From Balneolales bacterium ANBcel1 (GTDB lineage Bacteria; Bacteroidota; Rhodothermia; Balneolales; Natronogracilivirgulaceae), in assembly GCA_029688905.1 (NCBI GenBank), contig JARULB010000002.1:434001-498000 (forward strand): a DNA stretch of 64,000 nucleotides, written 5' to 3'. A program made the position numbers and the translations under genes. Below, in pieces: positions 9,142 to 18,258 of the stretch. The notes beneath the pieces were generated by a model, which made no database searches, was not told where the DNA came from, and saw only the letters and a program-made list of their open reading frames with translations. The number at the start of each line of letters is the position of its first letter. Within the stretch, counting starts at the first letter, position 1.

Positions 9142-9438
9142 TTACGTTCGAACAGTATGTGTCAATCTGCCTGTATATCGCTCACTCCGGGAGAAATATG
9201 ATTTGGGCGACACCAACAGGCGCTCTCCTGACCGGTTATCCACAATACAGATAGCAGCATTGTTGTTGGCAGCAAAGTGAATGAATAGCAACACGGTAAA
9301 GCAGTGCTTTTCATCAAAGTCATCCAGGTCCCCAAGCCGGAAGAACTCCTGTAATGTGCAGGAAATCTCCTGCCAATGGATAAAGCCGGCCTTTACAAGT
9401 AATAAAATGGCATTAAAGCAGAACAGTTTTAGTAACAA
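9142..9438 (-). other. ATG-less open frame of unknown identity
   Basis: This 98-codon open frame has no ATG. A TTG at 9438, two codons after an in-frame stop, would be the only start. The residues (FFRLGDLDDFDEKHCF, then FAANNNAAICIVDNRSG) look protein-like and codon use is reasonable. It ends 20 bp before the AraC-type gene in the same direction. It may be a decayed gene remnant or a small gene with a rare start. I do not recognise the family. Confidence 0.3.
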
Positions 9439-9830
9439 TATCTCTTATTGTGGCATTATACAGGACGTTTCGGCGCATTTCTATGCTAGGTAGAGACCCT
9501 CACCGGCAATTCCTTACATTAGTAATTCTTAATAGTTCAATTTCTCTCTCAACCTTTCGATTTCCCCGGTATCGCGAATTCCAGTACGCCTCATGCCGTC
9601 ATAAGCATGCTCAGGAGTCCGGTCACACCTGTTCAGAATTCTGTCACTGTTGTCTCATTGCCGGGGTGTCAGGCTTTTAATCAGCGACAGCGCTTGCAAA
9701 TACTATTCTCTCCGAATTCCTGAAAACCCGGCCGCTTCATTCGTGCTACCGGATTCTCCTGCCATTTCGGGTTTTTCCGGGTTGCGATCCTGCCGGCAAA
9801 TCCACCCGGGCACTTTGGTCACGGTTCGGG
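9439..9830. other. Gene-free stretch at the edge of the AT-rich patch
   Basis: No convincing coding frame, tRNA or terminator was found. Base composition changes from AT-rich on the left to GC-rich near holA, consistent with an insertion boundary. No inverted repeats or target duplications typical of a mobile element were recognised. Confidence 0.5.
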
Positions 9831-10943
9831 TCAGGCGGTCAATTTCTTGACGGTCATAAGAAGGATGGCCTCCGGTGACTCTTTGCTGAACCCCTTGATC
9901 GCCTTGTCGGCATCGAGAAGTGTTTCAAATACATGCGGGCAGGATGCCAGCGAATAGTGACGTCCGGCCTGGGCCAGCTTTTTGTAATAGAAGGTGCTGT
10001 TGATGCCGGTGTGATCCCGAATCTGGTCGGGGGTCAGGCCTTTGCGGGAAAGCCGCTGTATATGCCAGATTTTGCCGAATGTCGTGTAGAGGAAGCCGAT
10101 CATCTTGATCACCTCGCCGGCCGGTGAATCCGCTTTGCCGATCATCTGATGCGCCACAAACATGGCCTTCTCGGTGTTCCGCTCCATCAGGGCATCCGAG
10201 AAATCAAACATGGTGAATTCGCGCGACAGCCCCACAACCTGGCGCACATCCTCCACGGTAATCGCGCCCTGATCCGTTCTGTAGGTCGAGAGTTTTTCAA
10301 TTTCGACCGTGAGTTGCTGCAGGTTGTTCCCGACGTGGTAGGCCAGCAGCTGTGTGGCGCTATCTTCAAAACCGAGCTGATGCTCGCTGCGCGCCCACTC
10401 CGTGATCCATTGCTGCAGCCGGTAGTCGGGGACCGGCTCGAACGTATGCACGGTTACCTTTTCGCTTTTCCTGAGCGCCTTGCCGATTTTTGTGGTTGCG
10501 GCCGGACGCTTGTCATTCACCAGCACCAGTGTGGTGGTGGGATTCGGCTGGTTGAGATAGGCCACCAGGTCATCGGGACTTCCCCCGCCGGTGGATAGCG
10601 ACTCCTGTCCGGGTGCGTCCGGCGAATCCTCCTGCTCCGATTTGCCGGCTGAATCACGTGCGAACAGCTTCATAAAGTCGCGGACAATCACCACCCGTCG
10701 CTCGGCCATCATCGGATAGCTGCGACAAATACCGATCAGCTTGTCCAGGGTGAACTCCTCACCATAAAGGATATCGAGGTTGAAGTCGCGCGCCTCATCC
10801 GGCACAACCGACTCCGCCGCATCCTGCAGGCGGTCGAGGAAAAAACTCTCCTCGCCAAAAAAGCCGTAAACCGGTTTCAGTTCCGGTCCTTGCAACTCTT
10901 TCAGGAGGTTTTTATAGTGTTCCAGGCTGGATGGTTTCGCCAT
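9831..10943 (-). CDS. holA: DNA polymerase III delta subunit
   Basis: Delta is the clamp-loader subunit that opens the beta sliding clamp. The 370-residue length is typical. The N-terminal domain has the characteristic PVYGFFGEESFFLDRL; then come RSYPMMAERRVVIVRDFMKL and the domain with LVLVNDKRPAATTKIGKAL. The C-terminal collar domain carries LLAYHVGNNLQQLTVEIEKL and the helical LVREFTMFDFSDAL-like region. An acidic, Ser/Gly-rich insertion lies at about residues 97-122. It is last in a minus-strand set after asnS, with a 48-bp gap. Confidence 0.93.
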   Translation of the reverse strand: MAKPSSLEHYKNLLKELQGPELKPVYGFFGEESFFLDRLQDAAESVVPDEARDFNLDILYGEEFTLDKLIGICRSYPMMAERRVVIVRDFMKLFARDSAGKSEQEDSPDAPGQESLSTGGGSPDDLVAYLNQPNPTTTLVLVNDKRPAATTKIGKALRKSEKVTVHTFEPVPDYRLQQWITEWARSEHQLGFEDSATQLLAYHVGNNLQQLTVEIEKLSTYRTDQGAITVEDVRQVVGLSREFTMFDFSDALMERNTEKAMFVAHQMIGKADSPAGEVIKMIGFLYTTFGKIWHIQRLSRKGLTPDQIRDHTGINSTFYYKKLAQAGRHYSLASCPHVFETLLDADKAIKGFSKESPEAILLMTVKKLTA

Positions 10944-10991
10944 GACTGCTTTCGTTCGATAAAACGGTTAGAGGATACAGCGGCATAACGG

Positions 10992-12485
10992 TCAGGGGTA
11001 CAACCGGCCCATCATTCTGGGAAACGGGATGGTCTCACGAACGTGTTTGAGTCCGCAGAGCCACGCCACCGTCCGCTCCAGGCCCAGCCCGAAACCGGAA
11101 TGGGGAACCGATCCATACTTGCGCAAATCGAGGTACCAGCGAAACTGCTCTTCCGGCAGGTTGTGTTCACGGATCCGTTGCTTCAGGGTTTCCAGATCCT
11201 CCTCCCGCTGGCCGCCTCCGATGATTTCTCCATATCCTTCCGGCGCAAGCATATCCACACCCAGGGCGATGTTATCGTCCTCGGGGTCACGTTTCATATA
11301 GAAGGCCTTCACCTCGGCCGGGTATCCGTAGACCATGACCGGCGTCTGCTCGTCCATGGTGAGCAGTGTTTCATCGCTGCCGCCGAAATCTTCGCCCCAC
11401 TTTTTCTCGAGTGCCGATTTCTTCCAGACCGGAATATTCCTGAGATCCTCTTCCACCTGCTCCAGCCGGGCGTTAATTTCGCCCCGCCGCCGGTCGATCT
11501 GAAACTTCCGTCCTTTTTTTGCCTGACCAAATTCCGCGTCCAGGTCCGTTCGTTCCTGCTTGAGCGCTTCCGCCTCCGCGTGACGTTCTGAGGCCATGGT
11601 ATCCAGTTTTTCCTGCATGGCGGGCGATTTCAGTCGTTCAACCGCCTCGCTATAGCTGATACGCGGAAACGGTTTCTGAATCCGCTCCAGCCTGGTGATA
11701 TCCCGCTCGAGAACTTCCAGCTCGGCCCGGTTTTTCGCCAGCACTTCGGCAACGATGAACGAAATCATCTCCTCGGCCAGATCCATGTTCATCGGCAGAT
11801 CGTAAAACGCCATCTCGGGCTCGATCATCCAGAATTCGGTGAGGTGACGGCGGGTTTTGCTTTTTTCGGCGCGAAAGGTGGGGCCGAAGGTGTAGATCTT
11901 GCCGTGTGCCATAGCCATCGCCTCCCCGTAAAGCTGGCCCGACTGGGTAAGGTAGGCTTTACGGTCGAAATAATCGGTCTCGAACAGGTTGGTCGTACCC
12001 TCGGCCGCGTTGCCCGTGAAAATGGGCGCGTCCATCTGAATGAAACCGCGTTCCTGGAAAAATCGGTGGATGGCGTAGATGATGGTGTTGCGCACGCGCA
12101 TGGCCGCCCATTGCTTGCGGCTTCGCAGCCACAGGTGGCGATGCTCCATCAGAAATTCGATGCCGTGCTCTTTGGGGGTGATGGGGTATTCCTCTCCCCT
12201 GGAAACGGTTTTGAGTCCGGTTACATGGAGTTCGTACCCGCCGATGCTTCGCTCATCCGCCTGAACCATTCCGGTGATCTCAATCGCGCTTTCCTGCTGC
12301 AGATTTTGGGCTTCCTGCCATACCTCATCGGAAACGTCCTCCTGGGCCACAATGGTCTGGCAAAGTCCCGTTCCGTCCCGGACAATGATGAACACCAGCT
12401 TCTTGCTGGTTCGAATGTTGTACACCCACCCTTTGAGTGTGGCCTGGCGGCCGTCATATTCGGAAATATTAGTAATATATACCAT
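10992..12485 (-). CDS. asnS: Asparaginyl-tRNA synthetase with coiled-coil insertion
   Basis: This class II synthetase charges tRNA-Asn. ATG 12485 is chosen over the TTG at 12515 because [10 protein letters not shown] is the natural start of the OB-fold, giving 497 residues. Motif 2 is [10 protein letters not shown] followed by [15 protein letters not shown]. Motif 3 is [15 protein letters not shown], and EIIGGGQRE is the Asn-type signature. Between about residues 287 and 360 lies a charged, helical insertion ([17 protein letters not shown] to [17 protein letters not shown]) absent from the 466-residue E. coli enzyme. It lies between the M16 peptidase and holA genes. Confidence 0.94.
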   Translation of the reverse strand: MVYITNISEYDGRQATLKGWVYNIRTSKKLVFIIVRDGTGLCQTIVAQEDVSDEVWQEAQNLQQESAIEITGMVQADERSIGGYELHVTGLKTVSRGEEYPITPKEHGIEFLMEHRHLWLRSRKQWAAMRVRNTIIYAIHRFFQERGFIQMDAPIFTGNAAEGTTNLFETDYFDRKAYLTQSGQLYGEAMAMAHGKIYTFGPTFRAEKSKTRRHLTEFWMIEPEMAFYDLPMNMDLAEEMISFIVAEVLAKNRAELEVLERDITRLERIQKPFPRISYSEAVERLKSPAMQEKLDTMASERHAEAEALKQERTDLDAEFGQAKKGRKFQIDRRRGEINARLEQVEEDLRNIPVWKKSALEKKWGEDFGGSDETLLTMDEQTPVMVYGYPAEVKAFYMKRDPEDDNIALGVDMLAPEGYGEIIGGGQREEDLETLKQRIREHNLPEEQFRWYLDLRKYGSVPHSGFGLGLERTVAWLCGLKHVRETIPFPRMMGRLYP

Positions 12486-12685
12486 GTATGTCGGTTTTGT
12501 TTGAACGGTTTGCAAACGGCTGTTATTCGCTACTCCTTTCCGGATTCCGAACCTGTTGCGAAGAAACCGGTTATGCGCCTGTTTCGGCCGTATTACCGGT
12601 ACTCTGTCCTGGGATGCTTCGAACGCTCATCCGGGGATGGGGCTGCGCCGCTCGCAGCGCGGACTTCAGCCAGCTGCTCTGGCGC

Positions 12686-12757
12686 CCGGCATCAGGCACT
12701 ACCGCCATCCTCAGGAACCATACGATTCCGGCATCAGGCAATACCGCCATCCTCAGG
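12686..12757 (-). repeat. Tandem duplication of the M16 peptidase 3' end
   Basis: A 30-bp unit occurs at 12728-12757 and again at 12686-12715, with 29 of 30 bases identical and an exact offset of 42 bp (14 codons). The first copy (minus strand) encodes the real C-terminus PEDGGIA-stop. The second would read PEDGGSA-stop in the same frame, past the stop. Confidence 0.9.
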
Positions 12758-13987
12758 CATCAATATTGTTTCGGTCATCTGGTCTTCATCAAAAAACGTT
12801 GCACAAAGATCGCGAATTTGTCCGGAATCCGCACGATCAATTTCGGCTACAAGTTCATCCATTGTGATGTAGCGGTCATAAAATATCTCACTTTTCGCCA
12901 GGCGGGTCATCCGGCTGCTCATGCTCTCCTGGGCCAGAAGCATTTTGCCCTTAAGCTGCGATTTGGCCTCTTCCAGCTCTTTCTCGGGGATCGGCTGTTC
13001 CCGCAAGTTCCGGAGCTCGGTGAGTATCAGCTCTCTTATGTGGTCGACGTAGCCGCGGTCGGTGCCGGTGTAGATCCCGAACAGACCGCAGTCGCGAAAC
13101 GCCTCCATGAACGACTGGATGTGGTAGCAGTACCCGTATTTTTCCCGGATGTTCTGATGGAGCCTGGAGCTCATGCCCGAACCGAGCACCGTATTGGCAA
13201 GCAGCAACTTGTAGCGGTCGGCATCCGTGGCCGAGAGCGCCCGCCTGCCCATCATGAAGTGGGTCTGTTCGATCGGGCGTTTCAGGACCGTGCTGCCGGC
13301 CTTGTACGGGGTGATCGGCTGGTCTCCGTTGCCCTGGAAATCCCGCTCCAGCGGCTGGAAGTATTTTTGAACGAGCGCCACCACCCGGTCGTGCTCGGCG
13401 TTGCCTGCAACAGCGATGATGACGTTGGAGGGGTGATACTGTTCGTGGAGGTAATCAAACAGGTCATTCTGGGCAAACTTGTTGACTGTAGATTCATACC
13501 CGATGATCGGCCTTCCGAGCGGATGGGGCTCGAACAGTTGCTTGTGGAACTCCTCGAAAATAAAGTCTTCCGGATTGTCCCGGTACATTTTCATCTCTTC
13601 GATGACCACTTTCTTCTCTTTCTCTATCTCCTCTTCCGGAAACCGGGAGTGCAGCACCATGTCGGTGAGCACGTCCAGGGCGGTATCCAGCTCGGTATCC
13701 AGACACCGGGCATAGTAGCAGGTCATTTCCGGCGAGGTGAACGCGTTCAGGTAGCCGCCGACCGCCTCCATGCTCTGTGCAATATCATACGCCGAGCGTC
13801 GCTCGGTGCCTTTGAACAGCATGTGTTCCAGAAAGTGGGTGATGCCGGCCGCCTCTTCTTTTTCGTGCCGACTTCCGGTTTTCACCCAGATACCGGCAGA
13901 GAGGCTGCGGACCGTTCGGATGGTTTCGGTGACAATGCGCAGGCCGTTGGGCAGTACGGTTTTTTGAACGCGGTCTGGTGTACTCAT
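12734..13987 (-). CDS. M16 family zinc metallopeptidase
   Basis: Pitrilysin/processing-peptidase family, 417 residues, typical for the single-chain bacterial form. The inverted zinc motif HxxEH is HFLEH at residues 51-55. The downstream glutamates lie in EEEIEKEKKVVIEEMKMY (about residues 120-135). The second inactive domain contains QTHFMMGRRALSATDADRY and LGSGMSSRLHQNIREKYGYCY. The bacterial family includes YmxG-like peptidases next to pnp, as here. It may act on peptides in the cytosol or envelope; no signal sequence is visible. Its 3' end is duplicated downstream. Upstream lies a start-less repetitive frame and the pnp terminator. Confidence 0.93.
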   Translation of the reverse strand: MSTPDRVQKTVLPNGLRIVTETIRTVRSLSAGIWVKTGSRHEKEEAAGITHFLEHMLFKGTERRSAYDIAQSMEAVGGYLNAFTSPEMTCYYARCLDTELDTALDVLTDMVLHSRFPEEEIEKEKKVVIEEMKMYRDNPEDFIFEEFHKQLFEPHPLGRPIIGYESTVNKFAQNDLFDYLHEQYHPSNVIIAVAGNAEHDRVVALVQKYFQPLERDFQGNGDQPITPYKAGSTVLKRPIEQTHFMMGRRALSATDADRYKLLLANTVLGSGMSSRLHQNIREKYGYCYHIQSFMEAFRDCGLFGIYTGTDRGYVDHIRELILTELRNLREQPIPEKELEEAKSQLKGKMLLAQESMSSRMTRLAKSEIFYDRYITMDELVAEIDRADSGQIRDLCATFFDEDQMTETILMPEDGGIA

Positions 13988-14338
13988 AAGGGTTTGTCAA
14001 TTGATGTAATCAGAGTGGTATATAATAACCGGTGCCACGGAGGGATCAAAACACATGATCGCACTTTTGTATGATCGGTTTTGGGACTTCCGCTGTTTTC
14101 GGGATCTCCGGTGTTTCTTGCACTGCTGTTGTTTCTGAGACTTCCGGTGATTCCGAAAATAATTCCGGTTTCCGGGCTTCCACAGGTATTTGGACTTCCG
14201 CAGTTCCGGGACGTTCCTTGCTTTCGGGAACTATAGCGTTTCCCGGAATTCCGGTGTTTCCGTTCAGACTAAAAAAAAAGCGCCGTCAACAGTATGACGA
14301 CGCTTTTTGAATGGCTGACTGAAAGCTTGTTGCAGCCG
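13988..14338 (-). other. P/E/T-rich start-less open frame in the pnp-M16 gap
   Basis: Within this 351-bp gap, a minus-strand frame from about 14279 to the TGA at 14048-14046 is open for some 75 codons. It encodes a low-complexity, Pro/Glu/Thr/Val-rich stretch, with motifs such as ETPEIPKTAEVPKP and PGTAEVQIPVEARKPE. There is no ATG; GTG and CTG codons exist. At DNA level it is a degenerate repeat related to ACNGCGGAAGTCCNAAA. It could be a remnant of a repetitive gene tail, a small gene with a non-ATG start, or simple minisatellite DNA. Confidence 0.35.
14271..14308 (-). terminator. Rho-independent terminator after pnp
   Basis: On the minus strand GCGTCGTCA pairs with TGACGGCGC across a short loop and is followed by nine T residues, 31 bp past the pnp stop. 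Confidence 0.85.
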
Positions 14339-16444
14339 TCAGTTATCCTCTTTCGGGATAAGGGCTTTGCGGGAGAGGCGCAGTTTGCCGCCATCTTCCA
14401 CTTTCAGCAACTTGACTTCTATCTGATCCCCTTCCGAAAGCACATCGGTCACCTTGTTGATGCGCTTGTGATCAATTTCGGAGATGTGAAGCAGTCCGTC
14501 GCGACCCGGCATAATCTCTACAAACGCACCGTATTCCTTAATAGAACGAACGGTTCCGGTGTAGATTTCGCCTTCTTCCAGGTTGCCGGTGATTCCCTTG
14601 ATTTTCTGAACGGCCGCGTCAATTTTCTCTTTGCTGTCCGCAGAAATGGTGACAACACCCTTGTTGCCGACCTCTTCGATCATGACCTCTGCGCCGCTCT
14701 CACGCTGAATGGACTGGATCACCTTGCCGCCGGGGCCGATGATGCCGCCGATCTGGTCGGTGTCCACTTCGATTTTAACGAAAGACGGAGCGTACTGGGA
14801 GACCTCCTCACGGGGAACCGAAATGGATTCCGCCATGCGCTCGAGGATATGGAGCCGGCCTTCCCTGGCCTGCTGCAACGCCTCGACCATCACTTCGTAG
14901 GAGATGCCCTTAACCTTGATATCCATCTGGCAGGCGGTGATTCCGTCGGTAGTACCGGTCACTTTGAAGTCCATGTCACCCATGTGATCTTCTTCGCCCT
15001 GGATGTCGGAGAGCACGACATGCTTGTCGTCGCCGACAATCATGCCCATGGCAATACCCGCTACGGGCTTGGCCAGAGGCACACCGGCGTCCATCAGTGC
15101 CATGGAGCCGGAGCAAACCGAGGCCATGGAGGAAGAGCCGTTGGATTCGAGCACATCCGACACCACCCGAATGGTGTAGTCGAACTCTTCGGTTGACGGT
15201 ACCAGGCGCTTGATCGCGCGCTCGGCAAGGTTACCATGACCGATTTCACGGCGGGAAACTCCGCGCATCATCTTCACTTCGCCGGTGCAATAGGGCGGGA
15301 AGTTGTAGTCGAGCATGAACCTTTTTGCGTCGTTGTAGAACAGCGTGTCGATCATCTGCTCATCCCGCTTGGTTCCGAGGGTCACCGATGCCAGCGCCTG
15401 GGTTTCCCCGCGGGTAAAGATGGCGGAACCGTGCGTACGCGGCAAATAGCCCACTTCGGTCCAGATCGGACGAATTTCGTCCGGCTTGCGGCCGTCGATG
15501 CGCTGTGATTCTTCGAGCAGCACCTTGCGCATGGACTCTTTCTGGATGGTGTTGCAGACATCGGAGATATCCTCTTCCTGCTCGGGGAACTCCTCGGCAA
15601 GCTGCTCCTTCACATCCGTCCGTACATCCTTGCAGGCCTGGCCGTACTCTTTTTTGCTCAGCTTCTGCCGGCTGATATCGATAAAGCGGTCACCTACCAG
15701 CTCGCGTACCTTGGATTCAAGTTCTTCGGTGATGGTCGGCTCGGGATCAGCCCATTTCTCCTTGCCAAGCTCTTCGCGCAGATCGATCTGGAACTGGCAG
15801 AGTTTTTTGATTGCTTCGTGCCCTTTGCGGATGGCCTCGACCATCTCCTCCTCGGAGCATTCGTCCATTTCGCCTTCCACCATAACCACGCTTTCCAGCG
15901 TTCCTCCAACCGTCATTTCAATATCGGCGGCCTTGAGTTCGGTTACGGTCGGGTTGATGACAAATTCGCCGTTGACCCGCGCCACGCGCACCTGCGCCAT
16001 GGGTCCTTCGAACGGGATGTCCGAGATGGTCAGCGACAGGGATGCGGCAACCGCTCCGATTACATCGCCGTCGTTTTCACCGTCCGACGAAAAAACCTGG
16101 CAGATAACCTGGGTCTCATTCATGAATCCGTCCGGGAAAAGCGGGCGGATGGTCCGGTCGATCAACCGGGCGGATAAAATTTCTTTTTCGGAGGGGCGGC
16201 CCTCTCGTTTAATAAAACCACCGGGAAACTTTCCGCCGGCGGCAAACGTCTCCTTGAATTCAACGGTCAGTGGGAAAAATGGCTGGCCGGGGCGGGGCTC
16301 TCTGGCGGCGGTGGCGGTGGCCATCACTACCGTATCCCCGATGCGTACAAAGGAACTGCCGTTAGCCTGTTTGGCCAGACGTCCGGTATCGACGGACAGC
16401 TCTTTTCCTGGTGCGTATTCTATCGTTCTTAATTCAGCTTTCAT
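14339..16444 (-). CDS. pnp: Polyribonucleotide nucleotidyltransferase (PNPase)
   Basis: A 3'-5' phosphorolytic exoribonuclease, core of RNA turnover. The 701-residue length is typical. Order: first RNase PH domain (TGRLAKQANGSSFVRIGDTV), helical linker (about residues 215-310), second RNase PH domain with RTHGSAIFTRGETQAL and SDVLESNGSSSMASVCSGS, KH domain with GIIGPGGKVIQSIQRESGAE, and S1 domain ending LRLSRKAL. The short acidic end after S1 is usual. It follows rpsO in the conserved rpsO-pnp order, but a terminator lies between them, so pnp probably also has its own promoter in the 157-bp gap. Confidence 0.97.
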   Translation of the reverse strand: MKAELRTIEYAPGKELSVDTGRLAKQANGSSFVRIGDTVVMATATAAREPRPGQPFFPLTVEFKETFAAGGKFPGGFIKREGRPSEKEILSARLIDRTIRPLFPDGFMNETQVICQVFSSDGENDGDVIGAVAASLSLTISDIPFEGPMAQVRVARVNGEFVINPTVTELKAADIEMTVGGTLESVVMVEGEMDECSEEEMVEAIRKGHEAIKKLCQFQIDLREELGKEKWADPEPTITEELESKVRELVGDRFIDISRQKLSKKEYGQACKDVRTDVKEQLAEEFPEQEEDISDVCNTIQKESMRKVLLEESQRIDGRKPDEIRPIWTEVGYLPRTHGSAIFTRGETQALASVTLGTKRDEQMIDTLFYNDAKRFMLDYNFPPYCTGEVKMMRGVSRREIGHGNLAERAIKRLVPSTEEFDYTIRVVSDVLESNGSSSMASVCSGSMALMDAGVPLAKPVAGIAMGMIVGDDKHVVLSDIQGEEDHMGDMDFKVTGTTDGITACQMDIKVKGISYEVMVEALQQAREGRLHILERMAESISVPREEVSQYAPSFVKIEVDTDQIGGIIGPGGKVIQSIQRESGAEVMIEEVGNKGVVTISADSKEKIDAAVQKIKGITGNLEEGEIYTGTVRSIKEYGAFVEIMPGRDGLLHISEIDHKRINKVTDVLSEGDQIEVKLLKVEDGGKLRLSRKALIPKEDN

Positions 16445-16568
16445 AGGTTTACTGGTCTTCTATCTTCGTTTGCGTACAATACAACAGCCGGGGGGACGAG
16501 GTCCCATGATGTGCAAAAAAGCCCGAAAATCACGTACCCGGATATTGTTAATATGATGGGTTTTTTAT

Positions 16569-16600
16569 ACAAGAAAGGCACGAGAGTATCGTGCCTTTTT
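16569..16600 (-). terminator. Rho-independent terminator after rpsO
   Basis: AAAGGCACGA and TCGTGCCTTT form a perfect 10-bp stem with a 5-nt loop, beginning 4 bp after the rpsO stop and followed by TTCTT on the minus strand. Confidence 0.85.
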
Positions 16601-16601
16601 A

Positions 16602-16871
16602 TTATTTACGGATACCCAGCTCTTTGATAAGTTTGCGGTATCCTTCAATATCCTTTTTCATGACATAGTTGAGAAGGCGGCGGCGCTTTCCGACCAGACG
16701 AAGCAACCCGAGGCGGGTTGAGTGATCTTTTTTATGTGTCCTGAGATGGTCGGTAAGCCTGTTGATGCGCTCTGTAAAAAGTGCAATCTGCGCTTCCGGC
16801 GCGCCGGTGTCATCCCCCGATTTGCCGAATTTCTTGAAAATATCCTTCTTTTCTTCTGTTGTAATATTCAT
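16602..16871 (-). CDS. rpsO: 30S ribosomal protein S15
   Basis: The 89-residue protein has the S15 signature: KSGDDTGAPEAQIALFTERI, LTDHLRTHKKDHSTRLGLL, and RRRLLNYVMKKD. S15 is a primary binder of 16S rRNA helices 20-22. Its length equals the family norm. It is followed directly by its own terminator and then pnp. A 218-bp gap separates it from ribF. Confidence 0.98.
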   Translation of the reverse strand: MNITTEEKKDIFKKFGKSGDDTGAPEAQIALFTERINRLTDHLRTHKKDHSTRLGLLRLVGKRRRLLNYVMKKDIEGYRKLIKELGIRK

Positions 16872-17089
16872 GTAATCAATCTCCGCTTTAGATGTTATAA
16901 TGCTAAAGTAGATGGGTATTTAAGTTAGCATTGCAATTTACGCTTTTCGATGCCTAAATCCAAACGACCCAGACCCGCACCGCTTCTCTGTTCGGCCGTC
17001 TTGCCCATGGCGGAGGAGTCGCTTTATCGCAGCATCAAGGTGGCCCGGCGCCCGATCTACTCCCTCTGCTTCATGGCGGTGGAGTAGTT

Positions 17090-18034
17090 TCATCCGGGCA
17101 GTTCCCTCAAAATGGCACGGCACATCTCCCTGTCATTTTTCAGTTGCTGCACAAGCGCTTCGGGGCCGCTGAACTTTTTTTCGCCCCGGATCCGGCGGAT
17201 GAACCGGACACGCATTTTACTTCCGTAGACGGTCCGGTCAAAATCAAACAGATGCACTTCCGGCACAATACCGGGAGTGCCGTCAAATGTGGGGCGTTTC
17301 CCGATATTCATCATCCCGGAAAGCCACTGTCCGTCCAGTTCCGCTTCTACGCAATATACGCCATTGGCGGGCAACACCTTGCGAGGATCATCCCATTGCA
17401 GGTTGGCGGTGGGGAAGCCGATAGTCCTCCCCCTGCGGTCGCCACGGACGATGGTGCCGCTCATTTCGTATCGGCGCCCCAGCATTTCCGCGGCCGTATC
17501 CACATCCCCCTGATCCTCAAGGAGCCTGCGGATCACCGTACTGCTCACCGTCGTGTGTTTTACTTCCTGCGCGCTTTGGACATGAACGGAAAAACCAAGC
17601 TCTGCACCCAGTTTCTTCAGGGTTTGAATGGAGCCCTCCCGGTCGCGCCCGAAATGGTGATCATATCCGATCACAAACGTATCCACCCCGACACGCTTGT
17701 AAACATAGTCGCGGACAAACTGCTCCGACGACAGCATCGAGAAGTCCCTGGTAAATGGAATCACCACCATCTTGTCGATTCCGTACCGGCGCATGATTTC
17801 CGAGCGTTCCGGCAGTGTGGTAAGCAGCCGAACCCCGTCCGTTGACGGGTGGATGATATCTCTGGGATGGGGATCGAATGTGACCACAACAGCCGGCGCC
17901 TTTCTCTCCCGCGCCCGGCCGACCACATTCCGAATCAGTGCCTGATGACCAAGATGGACTCCGTCGAATGTGCCTACGGTAACCACATTCGATGGCTGCC
18001 TTTCATACGTATCGATGTAAACAGGTTGACTCAT
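17090..18034 (-). CDS. ribF: Bifunctional riboflavin kinase / FAD synthetase
   Basis: Makes FMN from riboflavin and FAD from FMN. ATG 18034 (MSQPVYIDTYERQ) is preferred over the TTG at 18046, giving 314 residues. The N-terminal nucleotidyltransferase domain has VTVGTFDGVHLGHQALI (nucleotide binding) and VTFDPHPRDI; then come FVIGYDHHFGRDREG and VSSTVIRRLL. The C-terminal flavokinase domain has GTIVRGDRRGRTIGFPTANL and NGVYCVEAEL. The truB-ribF-rpsO order is conserved in many bacteria. The gap to truB is 224 bp and shows nothing notable. Confidence 0.96.
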   Translation of the reverse strand: MSQPVYIDTYERQPSNVVTVGTFDGVHLGHQALIRNVVGRARERKAPAVVVTFDPHPRDIIHPSTDGVRLLTTLPERSEIMRRYGIDKMVVIPFTRDFSMLSSEQFVRDYVYKRVGVDTFVIGYDHHFGRDREGSIQTLKKLGAELGFSVHVQSAQEVKHTTVSSTVIRRLLEDQGDVDTAAEMLGRRYEMSGTIVRGDRRGRTIGFPTANLQWDDPRKVLPANGVYCVEAELDGQWLSGMMNIGKRPTFDGTPGIVPEVHLFDFDRTVYGSKMRVRFIRRIRGEKKFSGPEALVQQLKNDREMCRAILRELPG

Positions 18035-18258
18035 TGTATTTTCCAAATCACCGGGATGTTCACAAATGTTACACTAAAACAACAAAAGATTCAATTTCAT
18101 GCCGCCGGGATACAGGTTTTGATCGTCTGAACCGGGTAACCTCCGAACCCGACGCAACCAGTCGTTTTCGGAAGCGATACCGGTCGTAACAGGAGGCGGC
18201 ACCTCATGAATCCGGCCAAAATAGCGGGCATTTCCGCATCCGAACAGGACGGTGTGAT

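Noticed and set aside
12488-14074. Long plus-strand open frame of 528 codons opposite the M16 peptidase gene
   Set aside because: It is antisense to a gene with clear catalytic motifs, spans the asnS-M16 gap and has no recognisable domain.
14294-15196. Plus-strand open frame of 300 codons opposite pnp
   Set aside because: Antisense to conserved KH, S1 and RNase PH domains, with no domain of its own.
16950-17087. 45-codon plus-strand frame in the rpsO-ribF gap
   Set aside because: ATG and stop are present, but there is no recognisable motif, it is on the opposite strand to the operon, and its length is within chance.
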